64,000 nt of DNA from Vibrio xiamenensis (GCF_900100015.1 NZ_FNDD01000003.1:124001-188000), one strand, 5' to 3'; shown: positions 1 through 9,476, counted from the first letter of the stretch. The notes: generated by a model from the sequence alone, not told the origin. A program made the numbers and translations.

Positions 1-652
1 AAGGCATCGCTTTTACTTGCATACCTGGAACCCAGCGGCGACGCTCTTTACCTTGATCCTCGTAAATTTCAACGTGGCCATAGAAGCCGATCTCTTGCGC
101 CAATTCAGGGCGAGCAACTTCCCAAGGGTAACCTTCCACACCACACCATGCATCTGGCGCTTCTTGTTGACGACCGTGGTCAAAGGATTGTTTGAACAAA
201 CCGTATTCGTAGTGCAAACCATAACCTACGGTTGGAAATTCTTGAGCAGCTAGAGAATCCATGAAACACGCAGCTAAGCGACCAAGACCACCGTTACCAA
301 GCGACGGATCGCGTTCTTCTTCCAATAGGTCCGTCAAGCTCTGGCCTAGCTCTGCCATCGCTTCGGTAATTTGCTCATAAAGGCCCATACTGATCAGGTT
401 ATTGCCCGTCAGACGACCAATAAGGAACTCAAGAGATAAGTAGTTCACGCTTTTAGCGTGAGTGATTTTCTCATCTTGCTCAGTTTCTAATAAGTCTAGC
501 GTGGTCAGTTCAGCCAGCGCTCGGCCCATTGCCAAATACCATGCACGAGGCGTCGCATGTTCAACCGTCGTCGCGTACGTTGCCGATAAATGCTTTTTCA
601 CATTGGCTTGGAAGGCATTTTTATCGAAATCTTTTTGCTGCGTAGGTTTCAT
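1..652 (-). CDS. malP: Maltodextrin/glycogen phosphorylase, N-terminal part (runs off window)
   Basis: About 217 N-terminal codons are present, read from an ATG at 652 toward the window edge; the C-terminal catalytic half with the pyridoxal-phosphate lysine is outside. The segment shows the family's conserved N-terminal blocks, including SVNYLSLEFLIGR, GNGGLGRLAACFMDSLA and YGLHYEYGLFKQ. The enzyme phosphorolyses alpha-1,4-glucans to glucose-1-phosphate in the cytoplasm. It is divergent from malT, and the 520-bp gap carries GGAGGA-type motifs and a CRP-like site, which fits maltose-regulon control and favours malP over a glycogen-only glgP. That choice is inference from context; the phosphorylase family itself is clear. 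Confidence 0.9.
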   Translation of the reverse strand, partial: MKPTQQKDFDKNAFQANVKKHLSATYATTVEHATPRAWYLAMGRALAELTTLDLLETEQDEKITHAKSVNYLSLEFLIGRLTGNNLISMGLYEQITEAMAELGQSLTDLLEEERDPSLGNGGLGRLAACFMDSLAAQEFPTVGYGLHYEYGLFKQSFDHGRQQEAPDAWCGVEGYPWEVARPELAQEIGFYGHVEIYEDQGKERRRWVPGMQVKAMP

Positions 653-719
653 AACAGAAATCTCACTGATTGGTTTAATTCATCTGAGTCATATCGTGCA
701 CCTACAATACAAGTGAAAC

Positions 720-756
720 ATCCTCCTATCTTAAGGGTGGATTAGGAGGAGGAGTC
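720..756. promoter_or_regulatory. Candidate MalT-box cluster, malP promoter
   Basis: Within 37 bases there is TCCTCC on the plus strand and, 20 bp on, GGATTAGGAGGAGGAG. MalT binds clustered GGA(T/G)GA-type decamers, so two or three half-matching sites could sit here about 70-100 bp upstream of the malP start. The match is to the core only and spacing was not tested, so this is a candidate. Confidence 0.4.
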
Positions 757-1011
757 AGGGCGTAGACTACGGATCGCTCAAAGCTCAGTGATCGAACTCT
801 CAAACAGTGCGCTTGGACGCATCATCGCGGTGAGAGAGATCACACCACTAACAAAATAAACTTAGTTGCCGCACAGATAACGGCGATGAGTATCTCTACT
901 ACCAAATCGCCAATATGTATTCCATGTCACACTGGAGCGCATTGGTTTTCATAATTTACAGGGGTTATTGTGCAAATGTAGGTTTTAATCTCAGTTACGC
1001 GACCCACCAAA

Positions 1012-1027
1012 GGTGACAAAAATCACA
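1012..1027. promoter_or_regulatory. Candidate CRP site between malP and malT
   Basis: GGTGA-CAAAAA-TCACA matches the CRP consensus TGTGA-N6-TCACA at nine of ten core positions. It lies about 145 bp upstream of malT. In enterobacteria malT and several mal promoters are CRP-activated, which fits the position. Confidence 0.5.
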
Positions 1028-1172
1028 AATATGGGGCGTAGCTGGTTTATAAATGTGAATCAGGTGAAAATCGAGTTGTTGATCAATAACGGTAGAGGAT
1101 GACTTACAGTACCATCGGCCCCTAGATACTCGATTTTAATAAATAACACGTTATAGGGACTGATTTAATAAG

Positions 1173-3881
1173 ATGTGGATTCCCTCGAAACTCACCCGTC
1201 CAGGCCGATTACATAATGCCATCGTGCGTCCCAGAGTACTTGACCTACTCCTTCAAGCGCCTTGCTATAAATTGGTGCTGTTCCGCTCTCCTGCCGGCTA
1301 CGGAAAAACCACCATGGCAGCGCAATGGTTGGCGGATAAACCCAATGTCGGTTGGTACAATATTGACGAGAGTGACAACGATTCGTTTCGTTTTATCAAC
1401 TATTTACTGCAGGCGCTCAACAAGGCGACCCATTTTTCTATGCCCAATTCCCTGAAATTGGCAGAGAAGCGTCAATTTTCCAGTTTTCACAGCCTATTTG
1501 GAGAAGTGTTTGCAGAAATGGCGGATTTTCATCAAGAAGCCTATTTAGTGCTTGATGATTACCACTTGATCTCAGATGACGATATTCATGAAGCGATGCG
1601 CTTTTTTATCAAGCACATGCCGGATAATCTCACTTTGGTAGTCACCAGTCGCACAGCCCCGCCACTTGGCACCGCGAACTTGCGAGTCCGCGATTTGATG
1701 ATCGAAATCGGTAATGATTTACTGGCGTTTGATACCGAAGAGACCACCCGCTTTTTCAATCAACGCGTCGCCGATGGTATTGATGACACCACCGCAGATA
1801 ACTTACGTAACTACGTCGAAGGCTGGCCGTCGGCATTGCAGCTCATTGCGCTGCAAGCTCAGCATCAGCGTCGAACGCTCGCCCAATCGGCTGAGTCGAT
1901 GTCGCAATTCAATCACGCCCATTTGTGGGACTATCTGGTTGAAGAAGTATTTGACCTTTTAGATCAAGAAACACGCGTATTTTTAATGCAATGTTCCGTG
2001 TTGGATCATTTCAACGATGCACTGGTGACGGCGCTGACTGAACGTGACGACGCACTGAGTATGATCGAATCACTCAATCGTTATGGCCTCTTCATTCACC
2101 CTCTTGAGGGAGAGCAAAACTGGTACCGCTTCCATAATTTGTTCGCCGAATTTCTCACCCATGAACGTCAAGCCAGAATGCCACAAAAAGAGCACGAGCT
2201 GCACGAAACCGCGGCCAAAGCCTGGCTATCTCAGTCGGTTCCTCATCAGGCTCTGCGCCACGCCAAGATGTCTAACAATAGCCAATTGACCGCCATCATT
2301 TTGCTCGAACACGGCTGGACCATGTTCAATAGCGGTGAATTACAGAGTTTAGAAAAAGCCATTGCCCTGCTAAGCGCCGAGCAGCTGTATAGCCAACCTA
2401 AATTGTGCATGCTGCAAGCATGGCTCGCTCAAAGCCAACATAGGTACAATGATGTTGGAGACATGCTAACTAAAATCGACGCTGAAATGGCCGCGCTTAA
2501 TGTGGTGTTATCGACTCAGGAGCAAGGTGAATTTAACGCACTGCGCGCGCAAGTGGCCATCAACCAAAATGAACCGGAAAAAGCCTTGGAGCTTGCTGAA
2601 CTGGCACTGAGTCAGTTAGATAATACCGTCTATCGCGGCCGTATCGTGGCAACATCCGTGGTCGGCGAAGTCAATCACGTGCTTGGCCATTTAAGCCGAG
2701 CACTGCCGATGATGCAGCAAACAGAAAAGTTAGCGCGTCAATATCAGGTTTATCATCAAGCGCTTTGGGCCATGCTTCAACAGAGCGAAATTCTTATTGC
2801 TCAAGGGTATGTTCAAGCCGCTTATGAAGTGCAAGACAGCGCGTTTAAGCTAATTGAAGAACACCAGCTCCACCAAGTCCCTCTGCATGAATTTTTGCTG
2901 CGCATTCGAGCGCAAATTCTGTGGTGCTGGAACCGTTTGGATGAAGCAGAGGAATGCGCTTATAAAGGGTTAGCCGTACTTGGCAACCATTCAGGCAGCA
3001 AAAACTTGCACAGCTATTCGATGTTAGCTCGAATTGCCGTCGGCCGCGGGGAGCTAGATAAAGCCGCCAAGTTTATCGACCAAATTGTACATTTGCTCAA
3101 ACAATCAACCTACCACGTTGACTGGACGGCCAATGCCTCATTGTCGCTGATTCTATTTTGGCAGGCACGTGGCGATCTCGATGCAATGCGCCATTGGCTA
3201 GAAAGTGCCAATCGACCTAAAAAAGCGTGTAACCATTTTACTCAATTGCAGTGGCGTAATATCGCTCGAGCTCAAATCAACCTTGGTCAACTCGATGAAG
3301 CCCAAGCGACACTCGACTTCATTCAAACTCAAGCGCGTAAAAAGCAGTTGGTTACTGACATCAACCGTAACTTAATCGTTCTGAGTGTGTTAGCAGCAAC
3401 CAAAAAAGATGATGAGGCAGCTCGTTTGTATCTAAAAGAAGCCCTTGAGATGACCAGCCAAACAGGCATCATGGGCAACTTCCTTATCGACGGAGCCAAA
3501 ATCAGCCATGTCCTGGAGAAACTCGGCCATAAGTCTGAACTTGGCGATCTTGAACGTCACCGAGCTCAACAGCTGACCAAAGCCATTTCTACCACTCAGC
3601 GCAGCCGCTCGATTCACTTTGATGAAGAGTTCGTGGAAAAACTGATTAATCACCCGAACATTCCTGAACTGGTGCGTACCAGCCCACTCACTCAGCGTGA
3701 ATGGCAAGTACTTGGCCTTATCTATTCCGGTTTTAGCAACGAGCAAATTGCTCAGGAATTGGATGTCGCGGGTACAACGATAAAGACCCATATCCGTAAC
3801 TTGTATCAGAAGTTGAATATTGCGAATCGCAAAGAAGCCATTCACACCGCAGAAAACCTGTTGCAGTTGATGGGCTATTAA
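1173..3881 (+). CDS. malT: Maltose regulon transcriptional activator MalT
   Basis: 902 residues, matching the usual length of about 900 for MalT. The N terminus begins [12 protein letters not shown] as in the family, followed by a Walker A loop (SPAGYGKTT, residues 39-47) of the STAND ATPase module. A long helical-repeat region typical of the sugar-sensing SUPR domain follows, then a C-terminal LuxR-type helix-turn-helix at about residues 835-885 ([15 protein letters not shown], then [18 protein letters not shown]). MalT is activated by ATP and maltotriose and switches on maltodextrin uptake and breakdown genes, here presumably including divergent malP. A bidirectional terminator follows. Shorter overlapping ORFs on both strands are shadows. 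Confidence 0.95.
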   Translation: MWIPSKLTRPGRLHNAIVRPRVLDLLLQAPCYKLVLFRSPAGYGKTTMAAQWLADKPNVGWYNIDESDNDSFRFINYLLQALNKATHFSMPNSLKLAEKRQFSSFHSLFGEVFAEMADFHQEAYLVLDDYHLISDDDIHEAMRFFIKHMPDNLTLVVTSRTAPPLGTANLRVRDLMIEIGNDLLAFDTEETTRFFNQRVADGIDDTTADNLRNYVEGWPSALQLIALQAQHQRRTLAQSAESMSQFNHAHLWDYLVEEVFDLLDQETRVFLMQCSVLDHFNDALVTALTERDDALSMIESLNRYGLFIHPLEGEQNWYRFHNLFAEFLTHERQARMPQKEHELHETAAKAWLSQSVPHQALRHAKMSNNSQLTAIILLEHGWTMFNSGELQSLEKAIALLSAEQLYSQPKLCMLQAWLAQSQHRYNDVGDMLTKIDAEMAALNVVLSTQEQGEFNALRAQVAINQNEPEKALELAELALSQLDNTVYRGRIVATSVVGEVNHVLGHLSRALPMMQQTEKLARQYQVYHQALWAMLQQSEILIAQGYVQAAYEVQDSAFKLIEEHQLHQVPLHEFLLRIRAQILWCWNRLDEAEECAYKGLAVLGNHSGSKNLHSYSMLARIAVGRGELDKAAKFIDQIVHLLKQSTYHVDWTANASLSLILFWQARGDLDAMRHWLESANRPKKACNHFTQLQWRNIARAQINLGQLDEAQATLDFIQTQARKKQLVTDINRNLIVLSVLAATKKDDEAARLYLKEALEMTSQTGIMGNFLIDGAKISHVLEKLGHKSELGDLERHRAQQLTKAISTTQRSRSIHFDEEFVEKLINHPNIPELVRTSPLTQREWQVLGLIYSGFSNEQIAQELDVAGTTIKTHIRNLYQKLNIANRKEAIHTAENLLQLMGY

Positions 3882-3910
3882 ATCCAGACACTGCGTTTTG
3901 GTTTAAACAA

Positions 3911-3938
3911 AAAAGGGGCAACCAATGTTGCCCCTTTT
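3911..3938. terminator. Bidirectional terminator between malT and yibL
   Basis: A perfect 12-bp stem (AAAAGGGGCAAC / GTTGCCCCTTTT) with a four-base loop CAAT. It has an A run on one side and a T run on the other, and lies between the convergent ends of malT and the yibL-like gene. Confidence 0.85.
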
Positions 3939-3952
3939 CTATCACGTCAAAT

Positions 3953-4309
3953 TTAAAACGGTTTTGGCGCAAAGCCGGTCATGGCGTCCAAGCGCAATTC
4001 CTTACCGATCTTAGTGGTAGGATGAACAATCACTAAGCCTTTTACTGACTTTTTCAATTTGCCTAAATCCGCTTGCTCGGCTTTGGTGATTTCCCGAGAA
4101 AATGGCATATCCTGCAAGCTCTTGCGCTCTTTATTTAGATCATAGCTCTGCTTGTGCTTGAGTTGGTTCGCCTTTTTAGTCAAGTTTTCAATTTCGTCGG
4201 TGAACTTTGAGATCATCTCCTGATCACCACGAGACTTGGCTGCATTTAATTTGTGGCGACAGGTATCCAAACGGTTATTTAACTGCTGGATGTCATTTTT
4301 TAAACTCAT
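3953..4309 (-). CDS. yibL: YibL family ribosome-associated protein
   Basis: 118 residues from the ATG at 4309. The C-terminal half carries the family signature: MPFSREITKAEQADLG, then KLKKSVKGLVIVHP and MTGF near the end, with a charged coiled-coil N-terminal half. E. coli YibL has the same architecture and length (about 120) and has been reported with ribosomes; its exact role is unsettled. An ATG at 4324 adds five residues (MRFPI), but the inner start has a GAGAT element upstream and aligns better with the E. coli N terminus. It converges on malT with a shared terminator. Confidence 0.85.
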   Translation of the reverse strand: MSLKNDIQQLNNRLDTCRHKLNAAKSRGDQEMISKFTDEIENLTKKANQLKHKQSYDLNKERKSLQDMPFSREITKAEQADLGKLKKSVKGLVIVHPTTKIGKELRLDAMTGFAPKPF

Positions 4310-4463
4310 GATCGGAAATCTCATTTAATAAATAAGCTGATATTCTAACACACAGGTCGAAAAAGCTCGCCTGTTCACAGCGATTTAATCTGTCGTTGAT
4401 CATCTTATTGGCGCACACGTAATATGTTTCACATATGATGAGCAACACTGCTTTGGAGTCGAT

Positions 4464-4850
4464 ATGCATCGCTTAACGCTATTTTATGATGGCCAATGCC
4501 CTTTGTGCGTAAAAGAAATGACACGCCTGCGTCATGCAGACAATGAACATTGTTTGGCACTCATAAACATTCATTCACCGGCTTGTAGCGCGTATCCAGA
4601 GATTAATAAGCAGCGAGCAGCGCAGATACTGCATGGCATCACTGAAGATGGAAAACTGCTGCTGGGTTTAGATGCAACTTGTCAGGCTTGGAAGGTTGTC
4701 GGTCGAGGGCGTTGGATTGGCCTATCGCGCTGGCCCATCATTCGCCCTATCACAGACAGGTTCTATTTACTGTTTGCACGTCACCGCTACACATTATCAA
4801 AATGGTTAACCGGTAAGTCACGCTGCGATAATGACCGCTGTAATAAGTAA
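4464..4850 (+). CDS. DCC-family (DUF393) thiol-disulfide oxidoreductase-like protein
   Basis: 128 residues. The N terminus has the hallmark LTLFYDGQCPLCVKEM, with the Asp and the CPLC pair as in DCC/DUF393 proteins, which resemble thioredoxin-fold proteins. Cysteines at the end (SRCDNDRCNK) are an extra C-x4-C pair that might bind metal or be redox-active; this is inference. There is no signal peptide or clear membrane segment, so it is probably cytoplasmic. Family members are small and mostly uncharacterised. It is a single-gene unit with a short gap to the parS2 site downstream. Confidence 0.8.
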   Translation: MHRLTLFYDGQCPLCVKEMTRLRHADNEHCLALINIHSPACSAYPEINKQRAAQILHGITEDGKLLLGLDATCQAWKVVGRGRWIGLSRWPIIRPITDRFYLLFARHRYTLSKWLTGKSRCDNDRCNK

Positions 4851-4862
4851 CGCTTGGGTTTA

Positions 4863-4875
4863 TTTACAGTGTAAA
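4863..4875. other. parS2: parS2 centromere-like site
   Basis: TTTACAGTGTAAA is an exact match to the chromosome-II ParB2 site core TTTACA-N-TGTAAA known from V. cholerae. It lies in the gap between the DCC gene and the YeeN-type gene, about 5 kb on the rctB side of ori2. Confidence 0.85.
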
Positions 4876-5023
4876 TGAACACTTTTCATCCACAGTGAAA
4901 CGTCATGCTTGGCGTAAACTGCGTAAAACGGCCTCTAGGCGATTTTAAGCATGAATGCGGCGAATCCAAATTAGCTAGTCGTATTTGTCGATAAAACACA
5001 GTACTGACGCTTACAGACAGCAA

Positions 5024-5049
5024 AAAGCCGAGTATAACGACTCGGCTTT
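5024..5049 (-). terminator. Terminator of the YeeN/YebC-type gene
   Basis: A nine-bp stem (AAAGCCGAG / CTCGGCTTT) with loop TATAACGA, followed on the minus strand by a T run. It sits 25 bp past the stop of the minus-strand gene at 5074. Confidence 0.8.
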
Positions 5050-5073
5050 CTAATACTAAGAAATCGCTAGCAA

Positions 5074-5790
5074 TTACAGCTCGGCGTTATGATAAACCTG
5101 CTGAACATCGTCACAATCGTCTAGAAGATCTAGGAACTTCTGGAACTTCTCAGCATCTTCGCCCGCAACTGGTGTATGAGTTTGAGGTACGAAGGTGATC
5201 TCTTCTACGTCGATCGTTAGATCTGGGAATGCGTTGTTAAGCGCAGTCTTAGTCTTAAAGAACTCAGTGTGAGGCGCAAATACAGTGATGACGCCATCCT
5301 CAAGTTCGACGTCAGTTACGTCAACATCATCCATCATTAGCGTTTCAAGAATGACTTCATCGTCATCGCCTTTGAACTGGAATACCGCTTGGTGATCGAA
5401 CATGTGAGAAACAGAACCTTCAACACCGATTTTGGCACCAGTTTTAACGAAACATTGGCGCACATCCTGGAACGTACGGTTACCGTTATCTGTTAGGCAG
5501 TCAACGATAACGCTTGTACCGCCAGGACCAAAACCTTCGTAGCGCGCAGGTTGGTAGTCTTCACCGCCGCCGCCATTTGCTTTATCAATGGCTTTATCGA
5601 TAACGTGCGCTGGCACCTGATCTTTTTTCGCTTTTGCGATCAGATGTTTAAGTGACAAGTTCATGTCTGGGTCACTACCGCCATTTTTCGCGCACATGTA
5701 AATTTCTTTACCGTATTTGGAATAAACTTTAATTTTTGCGCCTGCAGTTTTTGCCATAGAGGCCTTGCGCACTTCAAAACTTCTTCCCAT
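5074..5790 (-). CDS. yeeN: YebC/PmpR family protein, YeeN-type
   Basis: 238 residues, full length for the family. Conserved blocks include [35 protein letters not shown] and [14 protein letters not shown], with the acidic C-terminal end [15 protein letters not shown]. The N terminus begins MGR, as in E. coli YeeN, rather than the MAGHSKW of YebC, so I call it YeeN-type. YebC-like proteins were long annotated as transcription regulators; recent work places them at the ribosome, helping translation through proline-rich stretches. It lies in a minus-strand run with two small genes and rctB, each separated by its own terminator or gap. Confidence 0.9.
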   Translation of the reverse strand: MGRSFEVRKASMAKTAGAKIKVYSKYGKEIYMCAKNGGSDPDMNLSLKHLIAKAKKDQVPAHVIDKAIDKANGGGGEDYQPARYEGFGPGGTSVIVDCLTDNGNRTFQDVRQCFVKTGAKIGVEGSVSHMFDHQAVFQFKGDDDEVILETLMMDDVDVTDVELEDGVITVFAPHTEFFKTKTALNNAFPDLTIDVEEITFVPQTHTPVAGEDAEKFQKFLDLLDDCDDVQQVYHNAEL

Positions 5791-5869
5791 CGGGATGTCT
5801 CTCTATTCAATTTAACGCGGGGATTTTAGCAAAAAGTGAGTTGTTTTCAATTTCCTTGCTGAATGAGGT

Positions 5870-6079
5870 TTAACTGACACCCATCACACGCTTGTACTTG
5901 TCAATTGACTGCACAAAACATTCACGTTCACTTTCATCAATCAACTTACTTAACTGAGCGTCGATAACCTCAGGACCCGCTTTTGCCTGCTTCAACTTCC
6001 ATACAAGGAAAGATGCTTGTTTATCCAGCTCGATACGATTCTTTTCGTCGGCTGGCAAAAGAGATAGGTTAATCGACAT
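5870..6079 (-). CDS. Small conserved protein, possibly DUF3283
   Basis: 69 residues from the ATG at 6079 (MSINLSLLP); an upstream GTG at 6091 would add four, but the purine-rich GAGTGGAAC upstream fits the ATG. The protein is helical and charged (FLVWKLKQAKAGPEVIDAQL), without signal peptide or membrane segment. From memory it resembles the Vibrio-centred DUF3283 family; I cannot confirm this without a search. No function is known to me. It is on the same strand as rctB and the YeeN-type gene. Confidence 0.65.
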   Translation of the reverse strand: MSINLSLLPADEKNRIELDKQASFLVWKLKQAKAGPEVIDAQLSKLIDESERECFVQSIDKYKRVMGVS

Positions 6080-6187
6080 TGCTTGTTCCACTCACCAATT
6101 CAAAGTGTGGCAATATAGCACAATCTCTGCGAGTAGTGAGCGATATCATTTATCAGACTCTTGAAGTTGAGAGGTGCTCACAAAACA

Positions 6188-6215
6188 AAAAGGGTGGCAT
6201 TCTCGCCACCCTTTT
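6188..6215 (-). terminator. Terminator of the small gene at 6243
   Basis: An 11-bp stem (AAAAGGGTGGC / GCCACCCTTTT) with loop ATTCTC. It is flanked by A and T runs and lies 28 bp past the stop of the minus-strand small gene. Confidence 0.85.
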
Positions 6216-6242
6216 CACATTAATAGAGAGTTGTAGCCAGGC

Positions 6243-6443
6243 CTAATGCAATAAACCGAGCTCTTTTGCTTCTTCAATGGTTAAACCACTCTCACGAATT
6301 TCCCGAAGTGTTTCAATGCGACGGCGAGCTTCCGCTGATTTCATATTCTTCAGCGGCTTCTCTTGCATAGCGTCATCTTCCGTGAGATCCCACTTGGTTG
6401 AAAAGCCTGTGATTTGGTCATGGTCAATAGAATTAATGGACAT
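6243..6443 (-). CDS. Small conserved hypothetical protein
   Basis: 66 residues starting at the ATG at 6443, chosen because a strong GGAGGG lies five bases upstream; longer versions lack such a site. The C-terminal half (SAEARRRIETLREIRESG, then LTIEEAKELGLLH) is a basic amphipathic helix that recalls the PA3496 family of small proteins, but the similarity is partial and I do not assign it. There is no signal peptide or membrane segment. It sits alone between rctB and the next small gene and has its own terminator. Confidence 0.7.
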   Translation of the reverse strand: MSINSIDHDQITGFSTKWDLTEDDAMQEKPLKNMKSAEARRRIETLREIRESGLTIEEAKELGLLH

Positions 6444-6783
6444 AATACCCTCCGAAAAAACCATGTCTGGGACGCCTAATCTGTAGCAAAGCGCCTACCC
6501 CTTGTTAAGAGATTTTATTTCAGAGTGTGATTTCTATAATAGATCGTAAATTTGGTGGGGTTTTCGATAAAATTAGCTTTGCATAGCGAAAAAACTCGCA
6601 GTACATTTAAAAAATTGTCCCTACGGAAAGTAAGTGGATCCAACTCTCATTTTCTACCCGTTAAAACCTGCCTCAACGCCTTAATTTCTCCAGCGCGCCT
6701 TCGCAAACTGATTTTATTTCTTTCTCAAATGAGTCTATTGATTCAACGAAATGCGCTCTGTTTACCACTGAGGCTACTTAATA

Positions 6784-6800
6784 CGGAACGATGATCAAGG
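6784..6800 (+). other. RctB-type site downstream of rctB
   Basis: CGGAACGATGATCAAGG shares 16 bases with the site at 9456-9471 in ori2 (CGGAACGATGATCAAG). It contains a Dam GATC like the ori2 iterons. It lies about 260 bp past the end of rctB, outside the origin proper. Known RctB binding sites include 12-mers and 39-mers; this looks like the core of the longer type. Confidence 0.55.
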
Positions 6801-6822
6801 AATGAAACGGTGAAATTTAGAC

Positions 6823-6852
6823 AAAAAAAAGCGAGCTCTCTGCAGAACTCGC
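6823..6852 (-). terminator. Probable rctB terminator
   Basis: On the minus strand a GCGAG/CTCGC stem encloses a TCTGCAGA palindrome and runs into eight Ts. It lies about 210 bp past the rctB stop, so rctB mRNA would have a long 3' end. Confidence 0.65.
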
Positions 6853-7062
6853 CAACAATTCAAAGTGATGTAACAATATGAGCCAATCTATCAGGGATAA
6901 TCTAATCCCGAATTCATCAGAAAGGACAAAAGGTTGTCTATTCGTGATTAAGCATAGTGGCTATCGTGCCTTATAATGTCAGTCCAGTGTCAGCGTAATG
7001 TAGTAGATTTGTTCATTCACACGTTGAGATCACATATCAACTTTTTAACCCGCTTGGCGAAC

Positions 7063-9033
7063 TCAGATTGCAACTTCGTCTAACACTCGAAATACCGATT
7101 CATCGATGTGGCCTTCCAAGACTTGCTTGCAGACTTTACGTCGCACCGCCAAACCAGAAATTAAACGTTCGATTGAAAGATGCTTATTGTTATCTTGCGC
7201 ATTATACAACTCGATCACTTGACTGAGTGTTTCATAAGGAATGATCTCACTACCGACTTTGAGCCAGTCAAGCTTGTCTATGAGCTCCTGACACTCTTCT
7301 CGAATAGATCCATGTGAGTGCCCTGTCATTGCTGCTAAAGCCGTTATACTGCGTTCTAGAGCCTCTGAGGAGGTATATTTAGATAAGGTAATAGTAATTT
7401 CATCAGCATTGATCTCGACAAGATGCTTACGCTGTTTAACACGACGCCCCAATTTGCCCCGTGGGGTGGAAGGTTTACGCTGAATTGGTTCAAATTCACC
7501 ATCAATAATCTGAGATAATTCATCCAGTTGCTGACGAGAGACCATTTCGTTACGCAAAGGGTTCGGTAACGTCGGTGCCATGTTACGTTTCCCTGCATTG
7601 GTAGTACGTGCACGCGAGTAACGTAGTACTTCTTCCGCATCGCATTTGATATCAAATTGGTAATCTTGGATCTTATCATTCTCGATCATTGCGGTGATCG
7701 TTAAGTGATACCCCCACAAGTTCACTACGAAAAATTGATCATTTCCTTTGCCATCCGACAAACGCTTCAATTCGCGGATCAAATCCATCGAGAAACGGCG
7801 CCATTCAATATTGCGAGCCAATTTCTGATTTAATTCAGTCAGTAACATCACATCGGTGTGGCGACGGGACATACGCGTTCTGAAATAGGAATAGAGCTGA
7901 AATACCAAGGTATGCTGTTTCAGAATCTCTGGCGGGAACAGGAAAAAGTAATCGCGAGTGATCAATTCTTCGTAAAACGATGGTTCCCAAACCAAGATGT
8001 ACAGATTTGGTTTGATGCGAATTTCGCCGTCAGCCCCTTCTACCGGAGCCTCTTCCGACGCGGTAATTGTGCGAGCAATAAAACGGAAGCGATCACTTTT
8101 AAACCCTTCCGGCATGTTTTCGCTCAGCCAACGTCCTGTCAACTCGTGCAATTGGAAATCGGTAAATTCGATTCGATCAATGCTGTCACGAATAGAATCA
8201 CGCGCAGGTCCACTGTCTTTTTTGCCACGCAGTGACAAGATGTCAGTGATGTAGAGTGGTGTTTTGTTCGGAATATGCATGCCATCAAGATGATATTGAT
8301 CCTGATGATGTTCATGATATTGAACCGTAAGCGTGAACAGCGCAAACAACGTCATCAGATCATCTACCGTCATGATGTTTTTAGATGATCGCGTTTCAAT
8401 CACCGCACGAGTGCCAGAAATGGACACCATTGTTTTCTGATAACTTTTTCTTGTGCGAGGTGGCGCTAACGCTTGATCAATGATCCCGGCCCAATTGGTT
8501 GGTGAAACTACGAATTGGTCCGCTTCATCTTTCATCGCTGGTGGCGTGTTTAAACCGTGTTCGTTGAGTAAACGTTTATTGACTTGAGTCTGAGCAAGCG
8601 CTTTGGAACGTTTTTGCTTTTCGCTTTGTTTGACTGACTCTGTAACCAAACTTGTCGAGCCTAGAACCGAAATTAACTGGCTGGGATTCACAAAGCGATG
8701 CAGCATCGTTTTACCTGCCAATCCTTCTTCAAAACGGACTGACTCTTGTACAAACAATCCGATATTAACCGCAGCTCTCAAACGTTGTTGGATCGCAGCA
8801 CGGGTTAATTGACCATCTGTTGCTTCAATCAGTTCTGTCGTCGATACAAAACCATCTTTGCTGCTAAAACCGCGTAGCGAAATCAAATTAAGGAGTTCGA
8901 CAATACTTTTCGTTACTCCCTTAAAGTGTTGATATTGCTCGATCCAATCAATGGCCGTTTCAGTGACTTCAAACAAGTGGCCGTCTTTGTGGCTTCTTGG
9001 CGCTTTAATTAGTATTTTTTGTTCAGAGCTCAT
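7063..9033 (-). CDS. rctB: Chromosome II replication initiator RctB
   Basis: 656 residues, essentially the length of V. cholerae RctB (658). It begins MSSEQKILIKAPRSHKDGHL and is followed upstream by the ori2 iterons it should bind. RctB is specific to the secondary chromosome of Vibrionaceae: it binds Dam-methylated 12-mers to open the origin and longer 39-mer type sites that limit initiation, and it represses its own gene. The middle region is rich in basic and aromatic residues, as expected for the winged-helix DNA-binding domains. The start is the ATG at 9031-9033; no strong ribosome site is visible. Autorepression is inferred from GATC-containing sequence directly upstream (9041). Confidence 0.96.
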   Translation of the reverse strand: MSSEQKILIKAPRSHKDGHLFEVTETAIDWIEQYQHFKGVTKSIVELLNLISLRGFSSKDGFVSTTELIEATDGQLTRAAIQQRLRAAVNIGLFVQESVRFEEGLAGKTMLHRFVNPSQLISVLGSTSLVTESVKQSEKQKRSKALAQTQVNKRLLNEHGLNTPPAMKDEADQFVVSPTNWAGIIDQALAPPRTRKSYQKTMVSISGTRAVIETRSSKNIMTVDDLMTLFALFTLTVQYHEHHQDQYHLDGMHIPNKTPLYITDILSLRGKKDSGPARDSIRDSIDRIEFTDFQLHELTGRWLSENMPEGFKSDRFRFIARTITASEEAPVEGADGEIRIKPNLYILVWEPSFYEELITRDYFFLFPPEILKQHTLVFQLYSYFRTRMSRRHTDVMLLTELNQKLARNIEWRRFSMDLIRELKRLSDGKGNDQFFVVNLWGYHLTITAMIENDKIQDYQFDIKCDAEEVLRYSRARTTNAGKRNMAPTLPNPLRNEMVSRQQLDELSQIIDGEFEPIQRKPSTPRGKLGRRVKQRKHLVEINADEITITLSKYTSSEALERSITALAAMTGHSHGSIREECQELIDKLDWLKVGSEIIPYETLSQVIELYNAQDNNKHLSIERLISGLAVRRKVCKQVLEGHIDESVFRVLDEVAI

Positions 9034-9120
9034 TAATTATGATCCATATCACGCTAGCCGTAATTTCGCTATAGTTCCAAGAGAATAAAGAAAAAAAGAT
9101 CATAAATAAAGAAAAAATTG

Positions 9121-9184
9121 TGTCTTTTAAATAACTGATCTTTTTGATTTATCTGATCTTAATTGATTATATGATCTATTGATC
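9121..9184 (-). other. DNA unwinding element with ATCA repeats
   Basis: The minus strand of this very AT-rich segment contains six ATCA tetranucleotides within about 55 bases, in GATCAATAGATCATA and in the contexts AATCAA, AGATCAG, AATCAA and AGATCAG. In V. cholerae ori2, RctB is known to bind single-stranded ATCA repeats of the unwinding region. Position next to the 12-mers and base composition agree with that role. Confidence 0.75.
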
Positions 9185-9241
9185 CGAGCGTAACTTTCCT
9201 TGTAAGTGGTTGTTTTAAAGTTACTATTTTTTTTATGCTTG

Positions 9242-9368
9242 GAAAGCATGATCATAGTGAGATCGAAAGCATGATCATTAACTTATTGAAAGCATGATCA
9301 AATTTTATCAAAAGCATGATCAACGTGATTTAGAATCAATGATCATCAATCGCTCGAAAACATGATCA
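9242..9368 (+). repeat. Six RctB 12-mer iterons, 22-23 bp period
   Basis: ATGATCA occurs at 9248, 9271, 9294, 9316, 9339 and 9362, so the steps are 23, 23, 22, 23 and 23 bp, or about two helical turns. Four are preceded by AAAGC, one by AATCA and one by AAAAC. Each includes a GATC, the Dam site whose methylation RctB requires. All face the same way, as in the minimal V. cholerae ori2. Confidence 0.95.
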
Positions 9369-9383
9369 TCGTATCGACACAGG

Positions 9384-9392
9384 TTATCCACA
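9384..9392 (+). other. DnaA box
   Basis: TTATCCACA is the perfect high-affinity DnaA 9-mer, 15 bp past the last 12-mer. Ori2 needs DnaA as well as RctB in V. cholerae, where a single box is also found. Confidence 0.9.
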
Positions 9393-9455
9393 GACGGCAT
9401 GATTGCTGTTTACTTTGCTATCGAATTTTATCGACGATGTTGGATTGATTTCGAC

Positions 9456-9476
9456 GGAACGATGATCAAGTGATAA
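9456..9476 (+). other. RctB-type site with GGAAC extension
   Basis: CGGAACGATGATCAAG followed by TGATAACC. It resembles the minus-strand site at 9725-9745 (CGGATCAATGATCAAG then TGATTAAC) over about 24 bases, so these are longer repeats than the 12-mers and probably of the inhibitory 39-mer type. Confidence 0.6.

Larger units (their letters stand above)
6444..7062. other. Intergenic stretch downstream of rctB
   Basis: This 619-bp gap holds a lone RctB-type site (6784-6800) and an rctB terminator (6823-6852). An 80-codon plus-strand reading frame at 6552-6794 needs a TTG start and shows no recognisable protein signature, so I do not call it. The rest shows nothing I can support. Confidence 0.6.

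Noticed and set aside
3432..3845. 137-codon minus-strand frame inside malT
   Set aside because: Shadow frame opposite conserved MalT codons.
6552..6794. 80-codon plus-strand frame downstream of rctB
   Set aside because: TTG start, no ribosome site, no protein signature, and it overlaps the RctB-type site.
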